Assembly: GCA_030646035.1 (NCBI GenBank)
Contig: JAUSMY010000010.1
Span: 186,001-250,000, forward strand
DNA length: 64,000 bases
Reading direction: 5' to 3'
Origin: Thermodesulfovibrionia bacterium
Lineage (GTDB): Bacteria > Nitrospirota > Thermodesulfovibrionia > UBA6902
Part shown: piece after piece, positions 52,820-61,910 of the stretch
How the letters are laid out: each line of letters begins with the position of its first letter
How positions within the stretch are numbered: position 1 is the stretch's first letter
Made by a program: the position numbers and the translations under genes
The notes under the pieces: generated by a model
Told to the model about the DNA's origin: nothing
Databases searched by the model: none
Seen by the model: only the letters and a program-made list of their open reading frames with translations

Positions 52820-53488
52820 TTACTTTTTAGTTTCCTTTGATTCTCCCTCTGCTGCCTTGCCTTTGGCTTTCAGCACTTCAGGCTCTTTAACCTCTCCTTC
52901 AGCAGGTGCGGCTGCAGCCTCCATCTTTGGCGAGCTGACAACAAGGATAACTTGTCCAGGGTCAGAAATTATCTTTATCCCTTCCATAGGGATCAAATCG
53001 CTTACATGGAGAGAATGCCCTATTTCTATAAACTCCGCGTCAACCTCAATACCATGCGGTATATTGGTAGGAAGACACTCGATCTCAACCTCTCTCATCT
53101 GCAGTTCAAGAATACCTCCCTCTTTAATACCCTTGGGTTCCCTGGTAATAATGATAGCAACAGATAGCTTGAGCTTATCCTTGAGCGATATCTCAATAAA
53201 GTCAACATGCAGCAGGATGCTGTCTATCGGGTCAACCTGGTACTCCTTTATGAGCACGGGATGCTCTGTGGACTTCGCCTTATCCCTGTTAAGCTCAAGA
53301 GTTATAAGAGCGTGTTCGGCAATCCCTGCTTTTAAAAGACTGACCATCTCTTTTCTATTCAGCTTTATCGGGATCGACTTGCCGGCACCATATACAACCG
53401 CCGGCAGCTGTCCTGCCCTGCGCAGACTCCTGGCAGCGCCCTTGCCCTTCTCTGTTCTTTCATCTGCCTTTAATAAAATCTTCTCCAT
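52820..53488 (-). CDS. rplY: 50S ribosomal protein L25, CTC form
   Basis: 5S rRNA-binding protein of the large subunit in its long general-stress form. 222 residues: N-terminal L25 domain (1-95; TEKGKGAARSLRRAGQLPAV, VVYGAGKSIPIKL), then the TL5/CTC C-terminal domain (about 100-185; LPTNIPHGIEVDAEFIEIGH, LHVSDL), ending in an alanine, glutamate and lysine-rich tail. RBS GGAGG lies 11 bases upstream of the ATG. Follows prs across 62 bases that include a short imperfect inverted repeat ATGAGCAGC...GCTGATCGCTCAT. Confidence 0.94.
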   Translation of the reverse strand: MEKILLKADERTEKGKGAARSLRRAGQLPAVVYGAGKSIPIKLNRKEMVSLLKAGIAEHALITLELNRDKAKSTEHPVLIKEYQVDPIDSILLHVDFIEISLKDKLKLSVAIIITREPKGIKEGGILELQMREVEIECLPTNIPHGIEVDAEFIEIGHSLHVSDLIPMEGIKIISDPGQVILVVSSPKMEAAAAPAEGEVKEPEVLKAKGKAAEGESKETKK

Positions 53489-53550
53489 TTTTTTGAACCT
53501 CCGTTAAACGATGAGCAGCTTAATATGCTGATCGCTCATTAATATATTTT

Positions 53551-54495
53551 TTATTGAAACAGTGAACTGACCGACGATTCCTCGTGTATCCTCTTTATCG
53601 CTTCTCCAAGCAAAGGCGCAACAGAAAGAACGGTCAGTTTACTGCATTTCTCAACTTTACACTCCATAGGTATTGTATTGGTAACAACGACCTCCTCAAG
53701 GACCGAATCATTAATCCTGTCCAGGGCGGGGCCGGATAATACCGCATGCGCGCAAGCCGCAATAACACATTTAGCGCCGTTTGCCTTTATCGCTAATGCC
53801 GCCTGTGTGATAGTTCCGGCTGTGTCTATCATATCATCAAAAAGAATTGCATTCATTCCTGCCACATCACCTATGACATTCATAACTTCAGAAACATTTG
53901 CCTTTTCACGCCGCTTATCAATGATAGCCAGTGAGGCGTTAAGCCTTTTGGCAAATGACCTTGCGCGTTCAACACCGCCAGCATCAGGAGAAACAACAAC
54001 CGTATTGCTGGAGTATTTCTCAATCAGGTATTTGGAAAGAACAGGTGAAGCATAGAGATGGTCAACCGGGATACTGAAGAAACCCTGTATCTGCCCCGCG
54101 TGCAGGTCTATCGTAAGCACCCTGTCCACACCTATCGATGTCAGCAGGTCAGCTACCACCCTTGCTGAGATAGGCACCCTCGGCTGGGCCTTTCTGTCCT
54201 GTCTCGCGTAGCCGTAATAAGGGATGACAGCGGTTATCTTCTTTGCCGAAGCCCTCTTCAGCGCGTCGATCATCAGAAGCAGCTCCATAATATTATGATT
54301 GACAGGCATACATGTAGGCTGGACGACAAAAACGTCAAAGCCTCTAACATTCTCATTGATCTGAACCGTTATCTCTCCGTCACTGAATGTGGTGACAGCC
54401 GCCTCGCCTAACGAAATCCCAAGAACATCAGCTATCTCCTGAGCAAGAGGCCTGTTGGCATTGCCGGAAAACAATTTAATTCTATCAGGCATCAT
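53551..54495 (-). CDS. prs: Ribose-phosphate pyrophosphokinase
   Basis: Makes PRPP from ribose 5-phosphate and ATP, feeding nucleotide, His and Trp synthesis and the Hpt reaction. 314 residues. [18 protein letters not shown] at the start, [67 protein letters not shown] and the PRPP loop [11 protein letters not shown] are all present. Lies between tRNA-Gln and rplY on the minus strand. Confidence 0.97.
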   Translation of the reverse strand: MMPDRIKLFSGNANRPLAQEIADVLGISLGEAAVTTFSDGEITVQINENVRGFDVFVVQPTCMPVNHNIMELLLMIDALKRASAKKITAVIPYYGYARQDRKAQPRVPISARVVADLLTSIGVDRVLTIDLHAGQIQGFFSIPVDHLYASPVLSKYLIEKYSSNTVVVSPDAGGVERARSFAKRLNASLAIIDKRREKANVSEVMNVIGDVAGMNAILFDDMIDTAGTITQAALAIKANGAKCVIAACAHAVLSGPALDRINDSVLEEVVVTNTIPMECKVEKCSKLTVLSVAPLLGEAIKRIHEESSVSSLFQ

Positions 54496-54582
54496 ATCTC
54501 CATATAAAAAGTAAAAGTTTAATCACTTGTTGACTCTTAACTAAAACCCTTCAACTTCTGCTGTTGCAAAGCAATAGAAGGT

Positions 54583-54658
54583 TGGCTGGGGCGGGAGGAT
54601 TCGAACCCCCGAATGCAGGAATCAAAATCCTGTGTCTTACCAACTTGACGACGCCCCA
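54583..54658 (-). tRNA. tRNA-Gln (anticodon UUG)
   Basis: 76 bases with encoded CCA. Acceptor TGGGGCG pairs with CGCCCCA, discriminator G. Anticodon stem CAGGA/TCCTG with loop TTTTGAT gives anticodon TTG. T arm CGGGGGTTCGAATCCTCCCG is intact. It lies between ispE and prs, all on the minus strand, the frequent ispE-tRNA-Gln-prs arrangement. Confidence 0.97.
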
Positions 54659-54707
54659 AAAAAAAATAAACCCATTTACCTTGAGCTTTGCATTTTGAAT
54701 TATAATT

Positions 54708-55589
54708 TTAGTCTGTTATTGTTTTAACAGCCGCTGTCCAAAACCCGGTAAAGGATCTAGAAACATCCTCAGCCTTTGCCAGAGAGTCAAAGACCCCGAA
54801 GACAGCAGACCCGCTTCCGCTCATAAGAGCCGCAGCTGCGCCATGTGCCAGCAACCTATCCTTTATCTCTGCTATCAAAGGATATTGTTTGGAAGTTACG
54901 GTCTCAAGGTCATTAAAAAGATAATCTGCAATATCAGATACTTCAGCCTTGCTGATTTTACTGATAAAATGCCTGATATTATCGTCTTTATCTGCTTTTT
55001 TTGTCAACCCGGAATCCCGGCAGGAATTGACCCTGATAGGCCTTGAAGGCTCAAAATTATTATAAGCCCATGCTGTTGAAACATTAAAATCCGGCTTTAC
55101 GATCAAAAGATAAACCGAAGCAATCGCCTTGTAAGAAACGACCTTCTCTCCCCTGCCCTCAAGATAGGAGATCGAATCATGCAAAAATAACGGTACATCC
55201 GAACCAAGATCCTGAGCTGATGCGGATAGTTCACTTAATGACAGATTAAGGGACCATAGCTTGTTTAACCCGACCAGAGCTGCTGCTGCGTCACTGCTGC
55301 CCCCGCCTAATCCGGCGCCGACAGGGATCTTTTTCTCCAGGCTGATAAGCGCTCCTGCGTCAACATTATATCTTTGTTTAAGAAGAAGAGCGGCCTTATA
55401 AACAAGATTATCTTCAGTGGGGATGTCAGAATCAGTCGCAACGGCCAGTTCACTTGAAGATGAAAAAGTCAGTTTATCATACAACGCGATCTTCTGAACC
55501 ACGCTCCGTATCTCATGAAAACCATCATCACGGCAGCAAATGACATTCAGAAACCAATTTATCTTTGCAGGGGCATAAATGGTGAACAT
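54708..55589 (-). CDS. ispE: 4-diphosphocytidyl-2-C-methyl-D-erythritol kinase IspE
   Basis: ATP-dependent GHMP kinase of the MEP isoprenoid pathway, so it works downstream of Dxs at 15.5 kb. 293 residues from ATG 55589 (MFTIYAPAKINWFL); an upstream in-frame ATG at 55625 lies inside the TPR gene and adds untypical residues. ATP-binding motif KIPVGAGLGGGSSDAAAAL, APAKINWFLNV for substrate and LMSGSGSAVFGVF near the end. The start is 4 bases past the TPR lipoprotein stop. Confidence 0.95.
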   Translation of the reverse strand: MFTIYAPAKINWFLNVICCRDDGFHEIRSVVQKIALYDKLTFSSSSELAVATDSDIPTEDNLVYKAALLLKQRYNVDAGALISLEKKIPVGAGLGGGSSDAAAALVGLNKLWSLNLSLSELSASAQDLGSDVPLFLHDSISYLEGRGEKVVSYKAIASVYLLIVKPDFNVSTAWAYNNFEPSRPIRVNSCRDSGLTKKADKDDNIRHFISKISKAEVSDIADYLFNDLETVTSKQYPLIAEIKDRLLAHGAAAALMSGSGSAVFGVFDSLAKAEDVSRSFTGFWTAAVKTITD

Positions 55590-55593
55590 CGAA

Positions 55594-57219
55594 CTACTGA
55601 ATGCCTGAAGATCCGGCGCCTTCAAGCCCTTTGATCTTCTTTTCTATCCTCTCTTTGAGGCCTTCTTCCTTATCTTGAAACTCAAGCGCCCTTTGCCATG
55701 CCTTAAGTGAGGAGGCCTTATCGTTCAGTTTCAAATAAACATCCCCCAGATGTTCCAGCACAACAGGGTCGTCTTTCATAGTTTCAGCAGCCGCCTTTAT
55801 CTCTATGAGAGCTTGTTCATGCATACCTTTCTTGTAATATACCCATCCAAGACTGTCTCTTATGTAAGCGCTGTCAGGCTCAAGCGCTACCGCTCTCTTG
55901 ATCAGTACTTCTGCTTCATCAAGGTTTATCCCTTTGTCCGCATAAGTATAGCCCAGATAATTCAGCGCATCGGCATGATTGGGATTAATCTCTATCGTCT
56001 TTTTAAGCTGCCCGATCATTTCATCAAAACGTCCCGTCTTTTCATATACAATGGCAAGATAAAAAATCAGCTGATCATTTCCGGCCACTACAGACAGGCC
56101 TCTCTTAAATATCTCTTCAGCGCTTTTATAATCCTTGTTTTTAATATATAGATTACCCAGATGCATATAAGGCTCAGGATCCTCAGGGGCAAGTTCTATC
56201 AGTTTCTTGTACTGTTCAGCAGCTTCATCATCCTTGCCCATTAAAATGAGTATATTGGCAAGAGAATATATTGTCTTTTCATCATCAGGCTGAATCGAAT
56301 TGATTATTGTAATCTCTTCCGCAGCCCTCTTGTAATCCCTGGAATTAATAAATATACTTGCCAGGATCATATGGATCTCAACAGTATCAGGATTTGACAC
56401 AACAGCTCCTTCCAACAAAGATATCGCCTTATCAGACATCTCCTGTTTCAGATATAACATAGTGAGCTTCTTGATCAACTCCATGCTGTAAGGATCCATT
56501 TTCATGGCATCCTCATATGTCTCCATAGCCTTATCGATCATCCCGGATAATTCATAGAGGCTGCCCAACAGCATATATGCGCTCTCAAAAGACGGGCTTA
56601 TCTCTATCGCCTTTTCGAGTATGTCAATTGCTCCATTATAATCCTTCATATCTGCACGGGCGCTCCCAAGCCAGAACATAGCCGTAGCATTGCCGGGCTC
56701 GATAGATATAACCTCTTCGAGTATTTTGGCGCCTTCCTGATAGTTTTTGTTATTTAAATATATGTATGCAAGGTGAAGGTAAGGGGCTGTCTTTCCAGGA
56801 TTCAGCTTTATAATCCTCCTGTAGACCCCGGCAGCAGACTCAAGATCATTCCTGCTTGAATAAAGGCTGCCAAGCAGCAAAAGCGCAGGTTCATAATCGG
56901 GATTTTTTTTAAGCGCCTCTTCAGATATCTTTATTGCATCCTCAATCCTCTTAAGGCTGAAGTAGAGACTCCCTGCCTCAGTCATCAGATATTCCGAATC
57001 AGTGTCTTCTTTTAATGCCTGCTCCATAAACTTTAAAGCCTCTTCATAGTTATGCGACAGCTTTGCATCTTCAGCAAGCATATAGTAGAAGTAGGCTTCC
57101 TTGGAGAATACAGGAGCCGCTTCAGGCTGCACAATAGTCACAGGCTTTTGAGAAAAAGCGCATGATGATGCAAAAAGAAGAATAAATAAGAAAATGGAAT
57201 ATTTTCTAAAGAAATTCAT
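55594..57219 (-). CDS. TPR-repeat lipoprotein
   Basis: 541 residues. Signal peptide with lipobox LFASSC (Cys20) and no Asp at +2, so probably lipidated and sorted to the outer membrane. From about residue 40 to 530 it is a continuous superhelix of about 14 TPRs (e.g. PALLLLGSLYSSRNDLESAA, NYLGYTYADKGINLDEAEVL, DSLGWVYYKKGMHEQAL). The last units resemble the YYKKG.....A.. end typical of the bacterial TPR proteins found next to ispE. Probably a scaffold for envelope complexes; no catalytic motif. Divergent from rfaE1 over about 130 bases. Confidence 0.88.
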   Translation of the reverse strand: MNFFRKYSIFLFILLFASSCAFSQKPVTIVQPEAAPVFSKEAYFYYMLAEDAKLSHNYEEALKFMEQALKEDTDSEYLMTEAGSLYFSLKRIEDAIKISEEALKKNPDYEPALLLLGSLYSSRNDLESAAGVYRRIIKLNPGKTAPYLHLAYIYLNNKNYQEGAKILEEVISIEPGNATAMFWLGSARADMKDYNGAIDILEKAIEISPSFESAYMLLGSLYELSGMIDKAMETYEDAMKMDPYSMELIKKLTMLYLKQEMSDKAISLLEGAVVSNPDTVEIHMILASIFINSRDYKRAAEEITIINSIQPDDEKTIYSLANILILMGKDDEAAEQYKKLIELAPEDPEPYMHLGNLYIKNKDYKSAEEIFKRGLSVVAGNDQLIFYLAIVYEKTGRFDEMIGQLKKTIEINPNHADALNYLGYTYADKGINLDEAEVLIKRAVALEPDSAYIRDSLGWVYYKKGMHEQALIEIKAAAETMKDDPVVLEHLGDVYLKLNDKASSLKAWQRALEFQDKEEGLKERIEKKIKGLEGAGSSGIQ

Positions 57220-57349
57220 GGATTTTATTATGGCATAAAAAAATTATGATTGACAATTTGCCCATATATTATAAATACTCAAACTTATGCTATAACGGCT
57301 CCAAAAGTTGATAAATAGAGAGCCAACATGCTAAATTTTACATACTGCA

Positions 57350-58321
57350 ATGAAAAGTTTATTCAAGAAATTTAAGGATACCGGCATACTTATCATCGGC
57401 GACCTGATGGTAGACCAATACATTTGGGGTACTGTCAAGAGGATATCCCCTGAGGCTCCTGTACCTGTTGTAGAGGTATCCAATGAAAACCTCACTCTGG
57501 GCGGGGCTGCAAATGTTGCCCGCAATATCACCTCTCTTGGAGGCAAGGTATTTATCGCAGGCGTTATAGGCGATGATGACACCGGAAAGATACTGACACG
57601 CGAGTTAAATAAGAACGGGATAAACACTGACGGCATACTCATTGATAAGGACAGGCCGACAACTGTAAAGACGAGGATCATCGCCCACAACCAACAGGTA
57701 GTGCGTTTTGACAGAGAGTCCAAGTCCGGCATCAGCAGTTCATTGACATCATCCATACTTGAATATGTAAAAGAATGCCTGCCTCATATTAAGGGCATTA
57801 TCATCTCTGATTATTGCAAGGGAGTGATAACAAAACATCTTATCCAGGAAATTATCTCGATCACAAGATCAAAGGTCTTCATATCGGCAGATCCAAAGGT
57901 AGGCCACTTTAATTATTACAAGGGAGTAAGCATCATCACGCCGAACCTCAATGAAGCATCATTCGGATCAGGTGTCGATATAAAAGACGAAGAGACGCTG
58001 CTCGAAGCAGGCAATGTCCTTATGAAAAAACTACAGAGCGATGCGGTGCTTATCACAAAGGGAGATCAAGGGATGACGCTCTTTGAAAAGAACGGCAATG
58101 TTACGCATATCCCGACCTTTGCCCAAGAGGTCTTTGATGTAACAGGAGCAGGAGACACGGTTATAGCTACACTGACCCTCTGCCGCGCAGCAGGGTTAAA
58201 GCTGAAAGAATCAGCTATATATGCCAATCATGCCGCAGGCGCCGTAGTCGGCGAGGTGGGAACAACTGTTGCGACACCGGAAGATATAATTAAAAGCATG
58301 AAAACAGGAGATAAACGATGA
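57350..58321 (+). CDS. rfaE1: D-glycero-beta-D-manno-heptose-7-phosphate kinase (HldE kinase domain only)
   Basis: PfkB/ribokinase-type kinase making heptose 1,7-bisphosphate for the LPS inner core. 323 residues; early IIGDLMVDQYIWGTVKRISP with APVPVVEV, GGAANVARNITSLGG, and the C-terminal anion-hole motif DVTGAGDTVIATLTL. It lacks the nucleotidyltransferase domain of fused HldE, so a separate rfaE2 should exist elsewhere. Overlaps the aminotransferase gene by 4 bases. A TTGACA hexamer at 57250-57255 lies upstream without a matching -10 box. Confidence 0.93.
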   Translation: MKSLFKKFKDTGILIIGDLMVDQYIWGTVKRISPEAPVPVVEVSNENLTLGGAANVARNITSLGGKVFIAGVIGDDDTGKILTRELNKNGINTDGILIDKDRPTTVKTRIIAHNQQVVRFDRESKSGISSSLTSSILEYVKECLPHIKGIIISDYCKGVITKHLIQEIISITRSKVFISADPKVGHFNYYKGVSIITPNLNEASFGSGVDIKDEETLLEAGNVLMKKLQSDAVLITKGDQGMTLFEKNGNVTHIPTFAQEVFDVTGAGDTVIATLTLCRAAGLKLKESAIYANHAAGAVVGEVGTTVATPEDIIKSMKTGDKR

Positions 58322-59511
58322 AGCCCTCAAACAGAGCACAATTGATCAAGCCCTCTCCCACACTTGCCGTAGACGCCAAGGCAAAGGCGCTCAAGGCATC
58401 CGGTGTTGATATCGTCGGATTCGGCGCAGGGGAGCCGGACTTTGATACGCCTCAAAACATAAAAGATGCCGCCATCAAGGCCATCAATGACGGCTTTACA
58501 AAATACACTCCGGTCGGCGGCATTGATGAGCTTAAGGAAGCGATAATTGAAAAGTTCAGCAGAGACAATGGGCTAAGCTACAAGAAGGAAGAGATAATAG
58601 TTTCATGCGGAGCCAAGCACAGCCTCTACAATATTGCTGAAGCATTATTCAATCCCGGCGATGAGATAATTATTCCAGCGCCTTACTGGGTCTCATATCC
58701 TGACCAGGCGATACTGAATGATGCCGTTCCTGTACACGTGATGACAGATGAGAAAGACTCCTTCATCGTAACCCCGGAAATGCTTGGAGCAAAACTTACC
58801 AAAAAGACAAAGGCGCTTATACTCAACAGTCCTTCAAACCCTACCGGCCTGGCTTATGACAAAAAGAGCCTTGAAGCTATCGCTGAGATGGCAATTAAAC
58901 ACGACTTTTATATCATATCCGACGAGATCTATGAAAAGCTTACCTACGACGGGTTTAAGCATATAAGCATCGCGTCGCTTGGGGATGATATAAAGAAGAG
59001 GACCATTGTTGTGAACGGCCTGTCAAAGTCACACTCCATGACAGGATGGCGCATAGGCTTTGCCGCCGGAGATAAAGATGTCATCAAAGCGATGACAAAT
59101 ATACAGAGCCAGTCCACATCAAACCCCACCTCGATCGCGCAGAAGGCGGCTGTTGAAGCACTTAACGGCCCTCAGGACTTTCTGCCGACGATGCTCGCAG
59201 AATTTGACAGGAGAAGAAAGTATATGATCGGGCGTTTTGAAAATATGAAAGGCGTGACATGCGCAAGGCCTCTCGGCGCGTTTTACGCATTCCCTAACGT
59301 GTCATCTTATTATGGAAAGAAATTCAACGGCAATGCCATAAACTCTTCACTTGAACTCTCTGATTATCTTCTTGAAAAGTTCAATGTCGCTGTGGTGCCG
59401 GGTGTTGCCTTTGGCGATGACAGGTATATCAGGCTCTCATATGCCACATCAATGGCAAATATCGAAAAAGGGCTTGACAGGATAGAGAGCGCACTCAAGC
59501 AGCTTGAATAA
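58318..59511 (+). CDS. Class I PLP aminotransferase, aspartate aminotransferase-like
   Basis: 397 residues, fold type I, subgroup Ib features: FGAGEPDFDTPQNIKDAA, KYTPVGGIDELKEAI, APYWVSYPDQ, LNSPSNPTGLAYDKKSLEAI, SDEIYEKLTYDG, and the PLP-lysine motif NGLSKSHSMTGWRIGFAAG; Arg for the substrate carboxylate lies in YIRLSYATS. Probably transaminates aspartate/glutamate, possibly also prephenate. Overlaps rfaE1 by 4 bases. Confidence 0.92.
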   Translation: MKPSNRAQLIKPSPTLAVDAKAKALKASGVDIVGFGAGEPDFDTPQNIKDAAIKAINDGFTKYTPVGGIDELKEAIIEKFSRDNGLSYKKEEIIVSCGAKHSLYNIAEALFNPGDEIIIPAPYWVSYPDQAILNDAVPVHVMTDEKDSFIVTPEMLGAKLTKKTKALILNSPSNPTGLAYDKKSLEAIAEMAIKHDFYIISDEIYEKLTYDGFKHISIASLGDDIKKRTIVVNGLSKSHSMTGWRIGFAAGDKDVIKAMTNIQSQSTSNPTSIAQKAAVEALNGPQDFLPTMLAEFDRRRKYMIGRFENMKGVTCARPLGAFYAFPNVSSYYGKKFNGNAINSSLELSDYLLEKFNVAVVPGVAFGDDRYIRLSYATSMANIEKGLDRIESALKQLE

Positions 59512-59539
59512 GTGATGAATCAGAAATGTCAGAAGTTAT

Positions 59540-60010
59540 ATGCGGGAAACTAAAGTGACCAAGCAGATGAAGATAGAGGGCCTGCTATTTGATCCCAGGA
59601 GCAATATGTATATATTGATCCTCAAGGAGATAGACGGCCATGACACGCTTCCGATATGGATAGGCAAGTCCGAAGCTGATGCCATCGCCCTTTCCCTTGG
59701 AAATATCGCTACCCCCAGGCCTCTTACACATGACCTCATAAAGAACGTCATCTCCGGCCTTCAGATGAAGATCACAAAAGTGGTTATCTCCGATATAGTT
59801 GACAATACCTATTACGCAGGGATATACATAGACAAAGGCGGAGGCAATGAGATACGGATAGACTCAAGGCCGAGTGACGCGATTGCCGTAGCCACAAGAA
59901 CAAACACACCAATATTCGTTGATGAAAGCGTTATCGAATTCAAGAGCAGCGACGAACTTGAAGACTGGCTGAAGAACCTGAAGCCTGAAGACTTCGGGAA
60001 TATCATGTGA
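59540..60010 (+). CDS. Bifunctional nuclease family protein (DUF151)
   Basis: 156 residues of the BFN/DUF151 family. ILKEIDGHDTLPIWIGKSEA, DAIALSLGNIATPRPLTHDL, YYAGIYIDKGGGNEIRIDSR, and PSDAIAVATRTNTPIFVDES match it closely. Plant and Thermotoga members show DNase/RNase activity or solved folds, but the bacterial role is unclear. The ATG at 59540 is used; the ATG at 59567 (MKIEGLLFD) is a possible alternative. Followed by recO after 42 bases. Confidence 0.9.
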   Translation: MRETKVTKQMKIEGLLFDPRSNMYILILKEIDGHDTLPIWIGKSEADAIALSLGNIATPRPLTHDLIKNVISGLQMKITKVVISDIVDNTYYAGIYIDKGGGNEIRIDSRPSDAIAVATRTNTPIFVDESVIEFKSSDELEDWLKNLKPEDFGNIM

Positions 60011-60052
60011 CCAAACCGGTTAAAAAAAGAGCTCTCAGACTAACTAAATAAT

Positions 60053-60793
60053 GTGCTGACAAAAACCGAAGGAATAGTTCTTAAGACACATAAATACGGC
60101 GAAGCCGACCTAATCGTAACCTTTCTCACCCCTTCCAAAGGCATCATAAGCACATTTGCAAAAAGTCCAAGAAAGACCAAAAGCAGGTTCGGGAGCAGCC
60201 TTGAGCCGCTGACTTATTCCAGGATATCCCTCTGGGGCAAGGAGCAGTCCATGCTCAAGGTCACACAATCTGATATCATCGACTCATTCCACAGCCTCAG
60301 GGAAAACTATCAGGACTTTATAAACATCTCTAAACTGGCTGAGATACTTATCTCGCTTACACCGTCTGATATCCCAAGCAGAAAGGCATTCCCTTTCTTT
60401 CTTGACGCTCTGAAGTTTTTGAAATCTCCGAGTGAAAAACCTAAAGATATGCTGCATCTTATCATTCAGATACGGCTGCTTGTTATGGCAGGCTATGCTC
60501 CAAAGCTCAATAACTGCGGAAGATGCGGAGATAAAGGGCAGGTATTCTTCCCGCACGCAGGCTCTGTCCTATGTAATAAATGCGCGCCGAATCTGACAAA
60601 AGAGCCTCCGATCAGGATAAGCGGCAAGACCTCTATATTCTACACTCACTGTATCGAGTGGCCGGTGAATACGCTCGGCAGGCTGAAACCGCAGCAGGAA
60701 ATTCTTTCAGAGCTTTCAGAACTTATTGACAGGCATATCACATATCTTTTGAGCAAGAGGCTCATGACTTCGAAGTTTCTTGAAAGTGCTTAA
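60053..60793 (+). CDS. recO: DNA repair protein RecO
   Basis: RecFOR-pathway mediator that loads RecA and anneals strands. 246 residues starting at GTG (60053): the ATG two bases earlier reads into a stop after two codons. N-terminal OB fold (TEGIVLKTHKYGEADLIVTF, GIISTFAKSPRKTKSR), helical C-terminal domain with a zinc knuckle CGRCG...CNKC (near 161-183) and a late helix DRHITYLLSKRLMTSKFL. Convergent with the rhodanese gene, 12 bases between stops. Confidence 0.93.
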   Translation: MLTKTEGIVLKTHKYGEADLIVTFLTPSKGIISTFAKSPRKTKSRFGSSLEPLTYSRISLWGKEQSMLKVTQSDIIDSFHSLRENYQDFINISKLAEILISLTPSDIPSRKAFPFFLDALKFLKSPSEKPKDMLHLIIQIRLLVMAGYAPKLNNCGRCGDKGQVFFPHAGSVLCNKCAPNLTKEPPIRISGKTSIFYTHCIEWPVNTLGRLKPQQEILSELSELIDRHITYLLSKRLMTSKFLESA

Positions 60794-60805
60794 GTAAAAG
60801 AGTTC

Positions 60806-61162
60806 TCAGCTTATCATCCTCTTTGCCCTTTTGAATGAACCGAGGTTGAAAACATTTTCGTAACCCATGCTTTTTAAAATCCTCTTACCTGCAAACGAAC
60901 GGCTGCCGCTGCGGCAGTGAAGCAATACAACCTTCCCCTTATCAGCCACCGTCTTGCCAATCTTATCCTTAAGCTCCGGTAAAGGGATATTTACCGTACT
61001 ATCAAGATGCGATGTCTGATATTCATTCTCACTCCTCACATCAATAATAACAGCGCCCTCATCAATCATCTTCCGCGCCTTTTCCACGTTCAGGTCGTTG
61101 ATGATAAGCGGTTTTATTACAAAGTATGCGATGAGTATAATTAGCAGGATTGTAATTTCCAT
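60806..61162 (-). CDS. Membrane-anchored rhodanese-domain protein
   Basis: 118 residues: N-terminal membrane anchor (EITILLIILIAYFVIKPLII), then one rhodanese domain with IIDVRSENEYQTSHLDSTVN, IPLPELKDKIGK and the active-site loop LLHCRSGSRSFAG holding the catalytic Cys. The loop has the CRSGxRS pattern of sulfurtransferases. The domain's side of the membrane is uncertain. Short single-domain anchored rhodaneses like this are common; the substrate is unknown. Confidence 0.9.
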   Translation of the reverse strand: MEITILLIILIAYFVIKPLIINDLNVEKARKMIDEGAVIIDVRSENEYQTSHLDSTVNIPLPELKDKIGKTVADKGKVVLLHCRSGSRSFAGKRILKSMGYENVFNLGSFKRAKRMIS

Positions 61163-61297
61163 TAGCTCTCTTTAATCTCCTTTATCATTTTTAGGATAAT
61201 CTAAAATCTTTCGTATCATTATATCAGGTAAATAATCCCTTGACGATAGTTAACGCATAAATTGACTGGCTCACTATATTTCACTTATACTTTTTAC

Positions 61298-61717
61298 ATG
61301 TTAAAGATCGCTGTTATAGACGGACAGGGCGGGGGGATAGGAAGCCTTATCGTAAAGAGGCTGAGGGCTGAGTTTAAAGACTCGATAGAGATAACCGCTC
61401 TCGGCACGAACTCTGCCGCAACGGCCGGCATGATGAAGGCAGGCGCTGACAAGGGCGCAAGCGGTGAGAATGCTATCCTGTGGAACGCAGGTAGAGTGGA
61501 TGTGATCACAGGCCCGATTAGCATCATGCTCCCTAACGCCATGCTCGGAGAGCTTACCCCTTTAATGGCCGAGGCGCTTTCATCAAGCGAAGCAAAGAAG
61601 ATATTGATCCCGTTAAACCAGGAGCAGGTAGATATAGTAGGCTTTGTAAAAGAGCCCCTGCCCCACCTTGTTGATAAATTAATGGAAAAGATAAAGGAGA
61701 TAGTTAACCATGTGTGA
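61298..61717 (+). CDS. DUF3842 family protein
   Basis: 139 residues from ATG 61298; the frame is open back to 61262, but those 12 residues are not family-like. It opens with a nucleotide-binding-like loop IAVIDGQGGGIGSLIVKRL, followed by ALGTNSAATAGMMKAGADKG, DVITGPISIMLPNAMLGELT and KKILIPLNQEQVDIVGF. The GxGGGIG run suggests a dinucleotide-binding fold. Function unknown. It overlaps the CooT-like gene by 8 bases, which points to a shared role. Confidence 0.85.
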   Translation: MLKIAVIDGQGGGIGSLIVKRLRAEFKDSIEITALGTNSAATAGMMKAGADKGASGENAILWNAGRVDVITGPISIMLPNAMLGELTPLMAEALSSSEAKKILIPLNQEQVDIVGFVKEPLPHLVDKLMEKIKEIVNHV

Positions 61718-61895
61718 AGCCAACGCTTATATCGATCAGGACGGCAAGGAAGAACTCTATCTTGAGAATGTGGACATCATCAGGCTCGAAGACGGCAGGG
61801 TCTACATGAAGAACCTTTTTGGAGAACAGAAGTTCTTCGAGGGAAAGATAGAAGAGATCTCCTTGATAAAGCACAAGATAATACTTAAGAAATAG
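61710..61895 (+). CDS. cooT: CooT-family nickel-binding protein
   Basis: 61 residues starting MCEANAYI, the hallmark of the CooT family, in which Cys2 binds Ni(II) in the homodimer. The rest, LENVDIIRLEDGRVYMKNLF and EGKIEEISLIKHKIILK, forms the small SH3-like barrel. In Rhodospirillum rubrum CooT belongs to the CO-dehydrogenase maturation operon cooCTJ; here none of those genes is adjacent. A role in nickel delivery is inference. Overlaps DUF3842 by 8 bases. Confidence 0.9.
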   Translation: MCEANAYIDQDGKEELYLENVDIIRLEDGRVYMKNLFGEQKFFEGKIEEISLIKHKIILKK

Positions 61896-61910
61896 CCCTC
61901 AGAATTTACA

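Noticed and set aside
53505-53545. Inverted repeat between prs and rplY as a riboswitch or terminator
   Set aside because: The stem is short and imperfect with a 4-base offset, and no T-run follows; too weak to call.
57250-57255. TTGACA as a promoter for rfaE1
   Set aside because: A consensus -35 box, but no acceptable -10 hexamer lies 16-18 bases downstream, so I did not call a promoter.
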